This document shows positions 19,000 through 29,286 of a DNA stretch of 64,000 nt, one piece after another; the first letter of the stretch is position 1; each line of letters starts with the position of its first letter. The DNA comes from a marine actinobacterium MedAcidi-G2B (lineage in GTDB: Bacteria; Actinomycetota; Acidimicrobiia; Acidimicrobiales; MedAcidi-G1), in the NCBI GenBank assembly GCA_000817115.1, contig JUEO01000001.1, positions 186,001 to 250,000 on the forward strand. The letters are read 5' to 3'. The position numbers and the translations under genes were made by a program. The notes under the pieces were generated by a model. That model made no database searches. It saw only the letters and a list, made by a program, of their open reading frames with translations, and was not told the origin of the DNA.

Positions 19000-21060
19000 A
19001 TGCATCCTGAGATTGAAACAGAGCAAGCCTATATAGACAAGGCGTATGCTTGTCTTGAATCCGCACGCCTTCGCGCTCTTGACCTCACAGGCATGGTTGA
19101 AGTAGGACGTGGGGGAACTAACCAGGCTCGCTTTGAGCGAGAAGCGATATGGGACTCAGTAGCAGGTCGATTAGAAGAGTTAGACCTTGGTGAAGCAGCA
19201 CTTATTTTTGGGCGAATTGACCAAGAAGAGGAACTTGGAAATAACCGATACTACATAGGCCGGGTAGGCGTATGGAATGAAACTCAAGACCCAATAGTTG
19301 TTGATTGGCGAGCCCCAGTTGCCGAGGCTTTTTACCGCGCCACTGGGCCAGACCCAATGGGACTTGAACGTCGTCGCCATTTTGTTAGCCGCCGCCGAGA
19401 ATTACTTGCAATTGAAGATGAATTATTTGGAGACATTGAAAGATTTCGTGATGGAAGTCAGAAACTTCGCGGCGAAGGAGCTTTAATCGCAGCTTTAGAA
19501 ACAGAACGGACAGGTCGCCTCGGTGACATTGTTGGAACAATACAAGCAGAACAAGACGCGATCATTAGAGCGCCACTTGCGGGGGTGTTGGCTGTACAAG
19601 GAGGACCAGGTACAGGTAAAACAGTCGTTGCTCTTCATCGTGCCGCATATCTTCTTTACACACACCGATTCCCTCTTGAAGGACAAGGAGTGTTAGTGGT
19701 AGGGCCAAACCGGCTCTTTCTCGCTTATATAGAACAAGTCCTGCCTTCATTAGGAGAAGCAGGCGTTGAGATGGCTTCTCTTGCCGACCTCATTGATCGT
19801 ACATGGGTTGATGATCGGCGAGGTTCAGAAGAAATAGCAAGATTGAAAGGCGATTTAAGGATGGTTCGATTTATTGCTCGAGCGATACGAACCAGACAAC
19901 GGCCATTAAGAGAAGATTTGAGAATAGGCCATGGCCTCCAGTGGCTGCATGTAACGGTTGAAAAAAGTGTCGAAATAGTTACAGAAGCTCGTCGAAGGTT
20001 TCGGACCCATAATGCTGGAAGAAAATTTGTTGAAACTGAATTTTTTCAAGCATTGGCATTAAGTGGACGAGAATCTCTCGATCCTGAAGGGCTAGCTGAG
20101 CGATTACGAGGAGATCTCAGGGTTCGTGAAGCGCTTGAATGGATGTGGCCAGTATTGACCCCAGCACAGCTACTAAATGATTGTTTAGGCTCGCATGCAT
20201 TGATACATGCAGCGGACCCAAAGCTGACTGATCTAGAAGTAGATGCTCTTTATCGTCCCCGTTTAAAAATTGCAGAAGATGTTCGTTGGACTGCGTCTGA
20301 TGCTGCTCTACTAGACGAAGCACGCGCGGCTCTAGGAGCACGACCAGGCCGGCGCGACATAGAAACTGTTCGAACCTATGGGCACATTGTTGTTGATGAA
20401 ATTCAAGATTTATCACCGATGGATTTAAGAATGCTTGAAAGAAGATCGTTGAATGGATCAATGACTGTCGTAGGAGACATTGCTCAGGCAACAGGAGCGT
20501 GGGCTCACAATGGTTGGGAAAGCATCCTTGAACATCTGCCTGATCGACGCCCAGTGAACCAATACGAACTTACTGTCGGGTATCGGATTCCAGCTCCACT
20601 TATGGATATGGCAACGAAAGTTCTAGTTAAAGTAGCACCAGATCTCACTCCTCCACGTTCAGTGAGAAGTGAAGGTGCCGCACCGCGTTTTGTAGCAACA
20701 AAAATTGATGACCCTCTAATTGGTTTAGTTCAAGTGGTAAAAGAAGAATTACAAGCGGTTGAATCTGGCAACCTTGCAGTTATTTCAGCAATGTCGCAAG
20801 TAGAGGAAATTGAGGAACTACTTACAGCAAATCAAGTAGATTTTGGCCGGCCTACTCGCACTGGCTTAGATTCTTCAATAACAGTCGTTCCAGTAGGGCT
20901 AGTAAAAGGGCTAGAAGTAGACGCCGCAGTAGTTGTTGAACCCGAACGCATCGTAGGCGAACAGGAACAAGGGCTACGAGCGCTTTATGTAGCTCTTACT
21001 CGTGCAACGAAAAGAGTAGCAATTGTCCACTCTCTCCCTCTACCAGAAGTGCTTCGTTAG
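19000..21060 (+). CDS. HelD/HelR-like UvrD-superfamily helicase (RNA polymerase-recycling type)
   Basis: Walker A QGGPGTGKTVVALHRAAYLLYTHR; IVVDEIQDLSPMDLRML; ALYVALTRATKRVAIVH; N-terminal YYIGRVGV...PIVVDWRAPVAEAFYRA. SD GGAGG 6 nt before ATG 19000. Confidence 0.88.
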   Translation: MHPEIETEQAYIDKAYACLESARLRALDLTGMVEVGRGGTNQARFEREAIWDSVAGRLEELDLGEAALIFGRIDQEEELGNNRYYIGRVGVWNETQDPIVVDWRAPVAEAFYRATGPDPMGLERRRHFVSRRRELLAIEDELFGDIERFRDGSQKLRGEGALIAALETERTGRLGDIVGTIQAEQDAIIRAPLAGVLAVQGGPGTGKTVVALHRAAYLLYTHRFPLEGQGVLVVGPNRLFLAYIEQVLPSLGEAGVEMASLADLIDRTWVDDRRGSEEIARLKGDLRMVRFIARAIRTRQRPLREDLRIGHGLQWLHVTVEKSVEIVTEARRRFRTHNAGRKFVETEFFQALALSGRESLDPEGLAERLRGDLRVREALEWMWPVLTPAQLLNDCLGSHALIHAADPKLTDLEVDALYRPRLKIAEDVRWTASDAALLDEARAALGARPGRRDIETVRTYGHIVVDEIQDLSPMDLRMLERRSLNGSMTVVGDIAQATGAWAHNGWESILEHLPDRRPVNQYELTVGYRIPAPLMDMATKVLVKVAPDLTPPRSVRSEGAAPRFVATKIDDPLIGLVQVVKEELQAVESGNLAVISAMSQVEEIEELLTANQVDFGRPTRTGLDSSITVVPVGLVKGLEVDAAVVVEPERIVGEQEQGLRALYVALTRATKRVAIVHSLPLPEVLR

Positions 21061-21076
21061 TTCTAAGAATCTTGAA

Positions 21077-23815
21077 TTAATTGTGAGAGATTGCATCTAA
21101 TACTTTTAGCCTTGAGGCTCTATAAGCCGGCAGGATCGCTGCAACAATTCCAAAAATTGCTGAAATTGCAAGATATTGAATTACAGATCTAACAGGTATT
21201 GAAAGTTCACTGACAATAGATGTGTCAATTGCTGCTGTAGCGGCTAAGCCAAAGAGTATCCCCATAGCAACTCCCAAAATTCCACCAAAGAGAGCAATAA
21301 TTACAGCTTCCCAGCGGACCATACGGCGCACTTGACGTCTAGTCATGCCAATTGCTCGTAGAAGCCCTAGTTCACGAGTTTGTTCATATACCGAGAGAGC
21401 CAAGGTGTTGGTGATACCTAAAACAGCGATTAAGAGAGACAAGCCAAGAAATACTGTGATGATCCTCAACACTTGATCAAGTTGCGCTTCGACAGACTCC
21501 CGGTATTCTGTTTGGCTTTCTACCGCAAGTTGTGGATACTCCTCAGTGAAAGTAGTTACTAATCCAAGGGCTTCATCAGTGTTAGCTAACGGACTGTAAA
21601 GGACACTGAGAAAAAAGTCTTGCGTCTGTGGTAGATATTTTTCAAATGTTGAGTTGTCGACAACCCAATTGCCAAGCAGCGTGGCGTTATTGTAAATGCC
21701 GACGATGGTTAGATTTGCTTCACGAGTACCACCAAATTTGACCGAAACTTGATCCCCAATAGCAAAATTGTTTGTTTCTGCGGGATCAGAATGAAGGAGT
21801 AATACTCCATCTGAACCGTCAGGGACTTGAGCGTTTATTGAGCCTTCTGCAACGTCAATATCCATGTGTTGAGACAGTAAGGATAAATCCGTGCTAACAA
21901 CATCCTTGTAGTCATCGGCAACTGTCATTCCGGAGAAAGCAAATCTGTAGTTGATCGTTGAATCAATTAACTCTGGATTTTCTTCTGCGGCGATGCGTAA
22001 ATCAGTTACAAGATCAGAGGAAAATCCCGTAGGGGGACCGAAACTTCCTTGTGAACTGATAAATAGATCAGCGGAGATACTTGTATCAAGTGTTTTCCCA
22101 ATAGTTGCTTTAAGGGAATCGCTAACTACCGCAGCCATACTTACAAGTGCTAACCCGATAGTGAGAGCAGCAGCAGTTGCCGCAGTACGGCGTGGTCGAC
22201 GGCCAGCATTCTCTTTTGCAAGCCTTCCGGGCATTCTGAATACTTTCTGGATTGGCAAACCAAGGAAGTTGGCGATTGGCCGTGTGGCTACCGGACTTAG
22301 AAGGTAAACGCCCCCAAAAGTAGCTAAAGCCCCAGCAGCTAGAAGTGTTAATTGAGGAGCAGTGCTCAAACTGTCTTTAAAGATGCTTGTCAATAACATG
22401 ATTACACCTATGCAAGCGATGCTAACCCCGCCGATTAAACGCCGTGAAAGACTCGTTGGCGTAAGTCCGGGTTGATCACGAAGAGCTTCAACTGGAGCTA
22501 TAGAACGCACTCGGTTAGCGGGACCGATAGAAGATACAACAGTAGATCCAATACCTATCACAGCAGCCACAATGATTGTTCGCGAACGGATAGGTAAAGA
22601 TCCGGAATCACTGCCTAGTCCAACAGATTCAAGTAATTCTTGCCCGCCTAAAGCCAATCCGTAACCAGCGACTAGCCCTAAAGCACTCGCAAATATACCG
22701 ATTAAGACCGCTTCTAAAATCACAGATTGAACGACCTGACGTGAAGTAGCGCCCAATGCTCGTAGAAGTGCGAGCTCTTTTACGCGTTGCCCAAGAACGA
22801 TAGAGAATGTGTTATTGATAATGAAGGCACTAACTATTACAGCAATAATGGCAAAAGCTAATAAAACGTTCGAAAGAATATCAATGAACTGAGAAAAGTC
22901 ATCTTGGTTCTCTTGGGTAATGGTCTCAGAGTCAACCACTTCTATCTGTATGTCAATATAAGAAGTAAGAGCGTCTTGTTGTTTTTCAGGCAGAGCGAAG
23001 AAGTTTGAGGCAAATTGATCAGTAAATCCGTCAAGTAAAGTTTGAAGAGAATTCTGTACTGTCGGGATATCAACCCCTTCTTCAACTTCAATCAATATTT
23101 CATCAAAGGTTCCTATTTCCCCGAAATCCCCTAAGGGAATATTTCTATTAAGAAATGTTTGCGCTGTTTCAGTTTCAAAGATAGATATTGTGGCGCCGGT
23201 AGCTTTGTTTTCATCGGGAGACCGCCAGTTCGCTGTTCCCACTAACTCAAAAGTCTTATTTCCAGATGGGCTGCTAATTTGATATGTGTTGCCAATAACA
23301 AAACCGTTATCAGAAGCAGTATCTACATCAAGAGCGAATTCACCGATTACAGATTCGTCTTCAATGGGACCAGTCCACACTGGACTACGGCCTTCAACGA
23401 TGAAATATTGTGTCAATTTCCCTGCTTCGTAGTAATTGACACCAAATTGGGGCGCACCGAAAGTGGTTACGGCTTCTGATTCACCGTCACTATTAATAAA
23501 TATTGGTTGTACGTTGAATGCTCTTATAAAAGGTGCCACTGTTTTAATACCAGGCACTTCGGTATTGACTATTTCAAGAATTTGTTCTGGGACCGGAACG
23601 CGAATCGAACGATCAGCGTCCTGCGGCACAGCTGCTCTCACTATTAGGTCTTGGTCGCTGCCAATATCAGCAGACAGTTCGTCAAATGAATCCCGAAGTT
23701 GATCAGTGAGGAAGAAAGATGTTGAGAGAAACGCCACACCGAGCACAACAGCAAAAGCAGTTAGCGCATACCGCAGTTTCCTACGACTTATATTACGAAG
23801 AGTGAGTCTAAACAT
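21077..23815 (-). CDS. ABC transporter permease (FtsX/MacB-like, duplicated core)
   Basis: Two FtsX-like cores (ELALLRALGATSRQVVQSVILEAVLIG; ELGLLRAIGMTRRQVRRMVRWEAVIIALFGG); 912 aa with large extracytoplasmic loops. Confidence 0.92.
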   Translation of the reverse strand: MFRLTLRNISRRKLRYALTAFAVVLGVAFLSTSFFLTDQLRDSFDELSADIGSDQDLIVRAAVPQDADRSIRVPVPEQILEIVNTEVPGIKTVAPFIRAFNVQPIFINSDGESEAVTTFGAPQFGVNYYEAGKLTQYFIVEGRSPVWTGPIEDESVIGEFALDVDTASDNGFVIGNTYQISSPSGNKTFELVGTANWRSPDENKATGATISIFETETAQTFLNRNIPLGDFGEIGTFDEILIEVEEGVDIPTVQNSLQTLLDGFTDQFASNFFALPEKQQDALTSYIDIQIEVVDSETITQENQDDFSQFIDILSNVLLAFAIIAVIVSAFIINNTFSIVLGQRVKELALLRALGATSRQVVQSVILEAVLIGIFASALGLVAGYGLALGGQELLESVGLGSDSGSLPIRSRTIIVAAVIGIGSTVVSSIGPANRVRSIAPVEALRDQPGLTPTSLSRRLIGGVSIACIGVIMLLTSIFKDSLSTAPQLTLLAAGALATFGGVYLLSPVATRPIANFLGLPIQKVFRMPGRLAKENAGRRPRRTAATAAALTIGLALVSMAAVVSDSLKATIGKTLDTSISADLFISSQGSFGPPTGFSSDLVTDLRIAAEENPELIDSTINYRFAFSGMTVADDYKDVVSTDLSLLSQHMDIDVAEGSINAQVPDGSDGVLLLHSDPAETNNFAIGDQVSVKFGGTREANLTIVGIYNNATLLGNWVVDNSTFEKYLPQTQDFFLSVLYSPLANTDEALGLVTTFTEEYPQLAVESQTEYRESVEAQLDQVLRIITVFLGLSLLIAVLGITNTLALSVYEQTRELGLLRAIGMTRRQVRRMVRWEAVIIALFGGILGVAMGILFGLAATAAIDTSIVSELSIPVRSVIQYLAISAIFGIVAAILPAYRASRLKVLDAISHN

Positions 23816-24552
23816 TAACCATCAAGGCGTTTCAGAGTGTCAAAGATTTCCTCAGAGGAAGGAGCACTTAGCTCCTCCACTATCTTCCCGTCTGCAAGGA
23901 AAAGAACTCGGTCGGCTCGACTAGCTGCAGCGGCATCGTGGGTCACCATTACAAGAGTTTGATTTAGATCGTCTACAGCAGATCTCAAAAATTCAAGTAC
24001 TTCGTTTCCGGTGATTGAGTCAAGATTCCCAGTCGGTTCATCTGCGAAAACGATTGCTGGTTGAGAAACCAGAGCTCTGGCTACAGCTACTCTTTGCTGC
24101 TGCCCACCAGATAGTTCGTCAGGCCGATGGTCTAAACGATCTCCAATGCCTACTGAGGCGACTACCTGATTCATCCAAATAGGGTCCACTTTCTGTCCAG
24201 CAAGATCCATAGGCAGAGTGAGATTTTCTTTAGCGTTCAAAGTGGGGATTAAATTGAAAGCTTGAAAGACAAATCCAATTTTGTCTCGTCGTAGCAGGGT
24301 CAATTCTCGATCAGATAGGTCGTTAAGCGATACGTCATTGATGAAAGATTGCCCAGTGGTAAGAACGTCAAGTCCAGCGACACAGTGCATAAGAGTTGAT
24401 TTACCAGAACCGGAAGGACCCATAATCGCTGTAAATTCTCCTGTTTGGAATTCAACATCCACTCCATCAAGAGCTCTTACTTGTGTCTCACCTTCTCCGT
24501 AAATTTTGGTTCCATTAACGACGCGCGCAGCTGCATTTGAAGAAGTGTTCAT
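23815..24552 (-). CDS. ABC transporter ATP-binding protein (LolD/MacB-type)
   Basis: GPSGSGKSTLMHC, LSGGQQQRVAVARALV, VFADEPTGNLDS. Confidence 0.95.
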   Translation of the reverse strand: MNTSSNAAARVVNGTKIYGEGETQVRALDGVDVEFQTGEFTAIMGPSGSGKSTLMHCVAGLDVLTTGQSFINDVSLNDLSDRELTLLRRDKIGFVFQAFNLIPTLNAKENLTLPMDLAGQKVDPIWMNQVVASVGIGDRLDHRPDELSGGQQQRVAVARALVSQPAIVFADEPTGNLDSITGNEVLEFLRSAVDDLNQTLVMVTHDAAAASRADRVLFLADGKIVEELSAPSSEEIFDTLKRLDG

Positions 24553-24601
24553 ACAGGTATGTTAGGAGTCTTAGAGGAAGATCAGTAAATTATTTAGAAA
24601 T

Positions 24602-25105
24602 ATGGAAAAAAAATCTCAAGTACAAATTCGATCTATCGAGAAGAAAGATCTTAAGACCGTTTTAGAAATGAATAACTCAGCTGTGCCTGCAGTAAATGAG
24701 TTAAACGCTGAAGATCTTGAATGGTATACCGAAGTCGCAAAAGCTTTTTTTGTTGCCGAACTTGAAGGCAAACTCCTTGGTTTTCTTGTTGGGCTTGACG
24801 GACCAGGACTACCGTATGAAAGCGAAAACTATAAATGGTTTTCAAAACGATATGAGAGATTTCTGTATGTTGACCGAGTTGTGGTAGACCCGGCGGTTTT
24901 CAGCCAAGGTTTAGGGCAGAATTTTTATCGTGAATTTGTTGAACAATCGGCTGGTTACCAGTTCTTGTGCGCTGAAGTAAATCTTCACCCGCGAAATGAT
25001 CGCTCACTAAGATTTCATGAGAAATTTGGGTTTACTTCGGTAGGAGAGCAAGATACAGATGGCGGAAAAAAAACAGTCCAGATGTTTGAGTACGAATTAT
25101 CTTAA
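24602..25105 (+). CDS. GNAT family N-acetyltransferase
   Basis: IRSIEKKDLKTVLEMNNSAVPAVN; VVVDPAVFSQGLGQNFYREF; LRFHEKFGFTSVGEQ. Confidence 0.85.
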   Translation: MEKKSQVQIRSIEKKDLKTVLEMNNSAVPAVNELNAEDLEWYTEVAKAFFVAELEGKLLGFLVGLDGPGLPYESENYKWFSKRYERFLYVDRVVVDPAVFSQGLGQNFYREFVEQSAGYQFLCAEVNLHPRNDRSLRFHEKFGFTSVGEQDTDGGKKTVQMFEYELS

Positions 25106-25108
25106 ATT

Positions 25109-25366
25109 TCAACCAGGAATGATTCGAGTGCTAGATGGTTGATGCCCAAGAGACCCACAAGACCAGCAGAGTTCTTCAAGATGACCTCGCCAAGTAACTT
25201 CACAGAGAGTGCAAGTCAGACTTACCCATCCAAGAGGTTCAGTTGACCCTGAAATGCTTTGATCAAGCGGGGTAGATTGCTGAAAAAATGGTTGAAGGGC
25301 CATGCGCGGCACCCTAATCAAGGTTTGAAGCGGAATGGGTGATACTCCTAAGGTTTCGCTTCTCAT
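25109..25366 (-). CDS. Small zinc-ribbon-like protein
   Basis: 85 aa with CTLC...CWSC double CxxC; SD AGAGGG upstream of ATG. Confidence 0.6.
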   Translation of the reverse strand: MRSETLGVSPIPLQTLIRVPRMALQPFFQQSTPLDQSISGSTEPLGWVSLTCTLCEVTWRGHLEELCWSCGSLGHQPSSTRIIPG

Positions 25367-25441
25367 ATTGCCCTCTAGCCTTTGTTATGACCAAGAAATA
25401 CGGTTTTATACGAAATTAAGAATTATCGCCTAGGAGGCAAA

Positions 25442-26014
25442 GTGACAGAAGAAAATCAAGACATCCCAGCTGTAGATGGATCCAGTCCAAGGCGTACAGA
25501 ATTTTCTGGACCACCTCCCATGGTGATAGATGTAGAAAAAAGTTACACCGCTGAAATGGTGACTTCAATGGGAACCATGGTTATTCATCTGAATCCAGCT
25601 TTAGCACCTAAAACAGTCAATAATTTTGTTTTTCTTGCCCGCTGGCATTATTACGACGGCATCATATTCCATCGAGTTATCAATGGTTTTGTTGTTCAAG
25701 GTGGAGATCCCCAGGGGACCGGGATGGGTGGTCCCGGATACAAATTTGAGGATGAACTTCCTGCGCCAGGACGTTATGAACTTGGATCATTAGCGATGGC
25801 AAATGCAGGACCAAATACTAATGGAAGTCAATTCTTCATTATTACTGGACCTAGCGGCCAAGGTTTGCCTCCTCAATATGCACTATTTGGACAAGTAGTT
25901 AAGGGCTTAGAGGTAGCAGATGCAATGCAACAAGTCTCTACAAATCACAATGATCGACCATTAGATGACATCGTTATTGAGTCAGTGATAGTTACAGAAC
26001 AAGCGGAGGCGTAA
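25442..26014 (+). CDS. Cyclophilin-type peptidyl-prolyl cis-trans isomerase
   Basis: FHRVINGFVVQGGDPQGTGMGGPGYKFEDE; SLAMANAGPNTNGSQFFI; SD CTAGGAGG before GTG. Confidence 0.95.
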   Translation: MTEENQDIPAVDGSSPRRTEFSGPPPMVIDVEKSYTAEMVTSMGTMVIHLNPALAPKTVNNFVFLARWHYYDGIIFHRVINGFVVQGGDPQGTGMGGPGYKFEDELPAPGRYELGSLAMANAGPNTNGSQFFIITGPSGQGLPPQYALFGQVVKGLEVADAMQQVSTNHNDRPLDDIVIESVIVTEQAEA

Positions 26015-26016
26015 AA

Positions 26017-26886
26017 ATGTCAGCATCAGATTTTGGTATTAAACAAGTAGGAATTATTGGTGGCGGTCAGATGGGCGGTGGGGTTGCTGAGGTTATGGCT
26101 AAAGCTGGTCTTCAAACTGTTGTGCGAGAAATAACCCCAGAATTAGCTGAAAAAAGTCAGGCAGGCATTGAAAAATCATTAAATCGGGCTTTAGAGCGTG
26201 GCAAATTAGATGAAGAAGCTCACGTAGCAGCTCTCTCTAATCTTTCCTTTACAACCGAACTTGGAGATCTTGCATCTAGTGACCTTGTCGTTGAAGCAGT
26301 AGTTGAATCGTATGAACTCAAAGCACAGATTTTTTCTGAAATTGATGAAATAGTGACTTCAGCAGAAGCAGTTTTGGCAACTAACACATCTTCAATCCCA
26401 ATTATTGATATCGCAATGAATACAAAGCGGCCGGAACAGGTAGTTGGCTTACATTTCTTTAACCCAGCACCTGTAATGAAGTTGGTTGAAGTTATACCAT
26501 CTGTACGAACCGCAGAGTCAGTCATTGAAAATATCACTGGATTCACTACAGAAGTAATAAATAAAACTGTGGTCGCAGCTAAAGATCGTGCAGGCTTTGT
26601 TGTCAATATGCTTCTAGTCCCTTATTTATTGGCTGCGATGAAAATGTATGAAGCTGGACATGCAACAGCAGAAGATATAGATGCAGGAATGAAACTTGGA
26701 GCTGCTCACCCTATGGGACCATTAGAGCTAAGTGACATGATCGGACTTGACACCATGCTTCTTGTTGGAGAGACATTATTTGAAGAGTACGGAGATGCTT
26801 TTTATCTGCCTCCTCCGTTGTTGAAGCGAATGGTGGCAGCAGGTCAACTCGGTAGAAAATCAGGTCAAGGTTTCTACTCGTATTAG
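26017..26886 (+). CDS. 3-hydroxybutyryl-CoA / 3-hydroxyacyl-CoA dehydrogenase
   Basis: GIIGGGQMGGGVAEVMAKAG; ATNTSSIPI; GLHFFNPAPVMKLVEV; MGPLELSDMIGLDT. Confidence 0.94.
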   Translation: MSASDFGIKQVGIIGGGQMGGGVAEVMAKAGLQTVVREITPELAEKSQAGIEKSLNRALERGKLDEEAHVAALSNLSFTTELGDLASSDLVVEAVVESYELKAQIFSEIDEIVTSAEAVLATNTSSIPIIDIAMNTKRPEQVVGLHFFNPAPVMKLVEVIPSVRTAESVIENITGFTTEVINKTVVAAKDRAGFVVNMLLVPYLLAAMKMYEAGHATAEDIDAGMKLGAAHPMGPLELSDMIGLDTMLLVGETLFEEYGDAFYLPPPLLKRMVAAGQLGRKSGQGFYSY

Positions 26887-26904
26887 AGATAAGCGTCAGG
26901 GGCT

Positions 26905-27942
26905 ATGACACTTACTGAGCAAACAAAATGTTCACCAATAGGTTTAGTGGTTAACCCGCGCTCTGGAACCGATGTAAGAAGAGCTATAGCCGCGGCGGGC
27001 AGCGTCACAGTAGCGGATAAAGCCAACATTGTTAGAAGGGTAGTTTTAGGGGCACGTGAAGTTGGAGCTACCCGATTTGTAGTGCACGGCGACCCTCATC
27101 GAATAGTCAGTAGAGCAACGGAAACGATTCGTGGGTTGGAATTAGACTGGGTTAAAGAACCACTAACATTTTCAGAAATGGACACATCTAACGCTGTTCG
27201 CTACATGCGTCAGCAGGGGTGCTCAGTCGTAGTTGTATTAGGTGGTGATGGGACAAATCGAGTAGCGGCACTTGAATGGCCAGATATTCCAGTGATACCA
27301 ATATCAACTGGAACCAACAATGCTTTTCCAGTCTTTGTTGAAGCGACTGTGGCTGGCGCTGCTGCAGGACACCTTGCGTTAGGAGCGGTTTCCTTAGAGG
27401 AAGTAGCGCAAAGATCTAAAGTCGTTCGACTCGAAGTAAAAGATCAAAATGGAGTACAAGAGGAATCCGACTTAGCTTTAGTAGATGCAGTTGCTGCCCG
27501 AGACCGCTATGTGGGTTCACTTGAATTGTTTGATCCGGAAACTCTTTGCTTAGCAGTCTTAACCCAAGCAGACCCCTCTTCTGTCGGATTTTCTGGGGTT
27601 GGTGGACTAATAGAAGAAGTTACTTCAGTGGACGATGATGCTTTTTTCATCCGCTTTGAATCCCCAACAGACAGCAATTGGATAATTCGAGGCCCTACAG
27701 CTCCTGGGCATTATGCCGATCTTGGGTTGTTGGAGGCAAAAAAAATAAAGATAGGCGAAGAGGTAAAAGTTGACGGCCCTGTGCTTCTGGCATTTGACGG
27801 TGAACGCAAGCGGCGCCTAGTTGAAGGTGCACAGGCCATCATTCAAGTCAAGCGAGACGGCCCGTGGTTGATAGATGTGGCGAAAGTAATGAAGTGGGCT
27901 ACACGCAATGGAACTTATTTGTCAGTAAAGAACAGAAACTAG
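26905..27942 (+). CDS. ATP-NAD kinase-like / AcoX-like protein
   Basis: GLVVNPRSGTDVRR; VVVLGGDGTNR (GGDGT); ISTGTNNAFPV; family placement by motif only. Confidence 0.7.
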   Translation: MTLTEQTKCSPIGLVVNPRSGTDVRRAIAAAGSVTVADKANIVRRVVLGAREVGATRFVVHGDPHRIVSRATETIRGLELDWVKEPLTFSEMDTSNAVRYMRQQGCSVVVVLGGDGTNRVAALEWPDIPVIPISTGTNNAFPVFVEATVAGAAAGHLALGAVSLEEVAQRSKVVRLEVKDQNGVQEESDLALVDAVAARDRYVGSLELFDPETLCLAVLTQADPSSVGFSGVGGLIEEVTSVDDDAFFIRFESPTDSNWIIRGPTAPGHYADLGLLEAKKIKIGEEVKVDGPVLLAFDGERKRRLVEGAQAIIQVKRDGPWLIDVAKVMKWATRNGTYLSVKNRN

Positions 27943-28646
27943 TTCTGAGAAAAAGTTGCCAAAATGTCTGGAAGCTGACTGAAGGATTCGATTACAGGGA
28001 AATTGAAACTCGCTACAACTGATTCATCCACCTGCTCGTGACCCCAAGTGGAATGGTGAGGAATATGAATAGCACGTCCTTGTATAGACAAGATTGGTAA
28101 AATATCTGAAGGAACAGAATTCCCTACCATAACGAAATCTTTGACTTCAACATTATGGCGCGCTAGAAGTTCTAGGTAAGTATCTGGATCTTTCTCCTGC
28201 ACTACTTCGATGCCTCTGAAATAGTGGCTAAGGCCACTTGCATTGATTTTTTTATACTGATCGGCGGGGTCACCCTTAGTTATAAGTAGCAGATGGTAAT
28301 TGTGTGAAAGAATCTTCAATGTTTCGGCGACTTCTGGAAGAATCTCTACGTGGTGCTCAATGATCCACCAACCTGATTCAATAATTGCTGTTGTTAAATT
28401 GGCAGTTATTTCTCCGTTAGTGAGTTCCACCGCTGCTTGGATTGAAGAAAGAGTAAAACTCTTTACTCCGTACCCATAAAGTTTTACATTGTTTCTCTCT
28501 ATATTTAGCAAGGTCTCATCAACGACTTCTCCATCAACCCATGGTGACAGTAAGTCTCGAAGTTTGGCTTGAGCTGCATCAAAGCGTGCTTGGTTTTCCC
28601 AGAGAGTGTCATCTGCATCTAAACCAAGTGTTAGTGGGGAGACCAT
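27939..28646 (-). CDS. HAD family hydrolase
   Basis: LGLDADDTLWENQARF (motif I), LLLITKGDPADQ (motif II), FVMVGNSVPSDILP (motif IV). Confidence 0.88.
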   Translation of the reverse strand: MVSPLTLGLDADDTLWENQARFDAAQAKLRDLLSPWVDGEVVDETLLNIERNNVKLYGYGVKSFTLSSIQAAVELTNGEITANLTTAIIESGWWIIEHHVEILPEVAETLKILSHNYHLLLITKGDPADQYKKINASGLSHYFRGIEVVQEKDPDTYLELLARHNVEVKDFVMVGNSVPSDILPILSIQGRAIHIPHHSTWGHEQVDESVVASFNFPVIESFSQLPDILATFSQN

Positions 28647-28729
28647 GAATAGAGATACTAGGGGAGTTTCAGTTAAATAAGTTTGGGAATCCCCGATTTC
28701 ACTTTCTCTTCGGACTAGCGTTACAGGTT

Positions 28730-29254
28730 ATGCGCCAACTTTGTATGCGAACAGCCTGCAACGGCCCTGCTGTTGTACTAGTGATGATGAACCAGTCTGA
28801 ACTTACATTTACCGTGCGAGATCCGGGGGAAATTGATGGTCCCGGAAGAGTTGTTCTTTGTGAAACTCACCTTGACCGCATGAAAGCCCCGATCGGGTGG
28901 ACAATCATTGACGAAAGAGTTGGAGGAGATGTTGTCGCCTTCGAAAGGCCCTTGAATAAAGTCAGAGAACCAGAAGCCATGCCAGAGACAATAACTGAAG
29001 CTATTCATCCATTAAGAACTCCTTCTACTGAATCAGCAGAAGATGATTCAGCTGTAAAAGAAATGAAACCATCAAAAACACCACTCTTAGCAAGAGCTTT
29101 TCTGGGTGTTGACCGTCATCCGGCATCAACCACTGGTTCGTCATCAATAGATGAGGACAACGACATCGATTGGGATCAACGAGATCTACAGGACGAACAT
29201 GACGAGCAGATGTCACTTGACGATATGGAGCCATACGAGCCAGACCCTGCATGA
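28730..29254 (+). CDS. DUF3499-like protein with acidic C-terminal extension
   Basis: N-terminal MRQLCMRTACNGPAVV...VVLCETHLDRMKAPIGWTIID resembles DUF3499 (RPCSR..C..PAVA..LCEEHA.R..AP.GW). Confidence 0.65.
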   Translation: MRQLCMRTACNGPAVVLVMMNQSELTFTVRDPGEIDGPGRVVLCETHLDRMKAPIGWTIIDERVGGDVVAFERPLNKVREPEAMPETITEAIHPLRTPSTESAEDDSAVKEMKPSKTPLLARAFLGVDRHPASTTGSSSIDEDNDIDWDQRDLQDEHDEQMSLDDMEPYEPDPA

Positions 29255-29286
29255 TTCAAGCCAATTAGTGGGCTTGGAGGTAGGAA

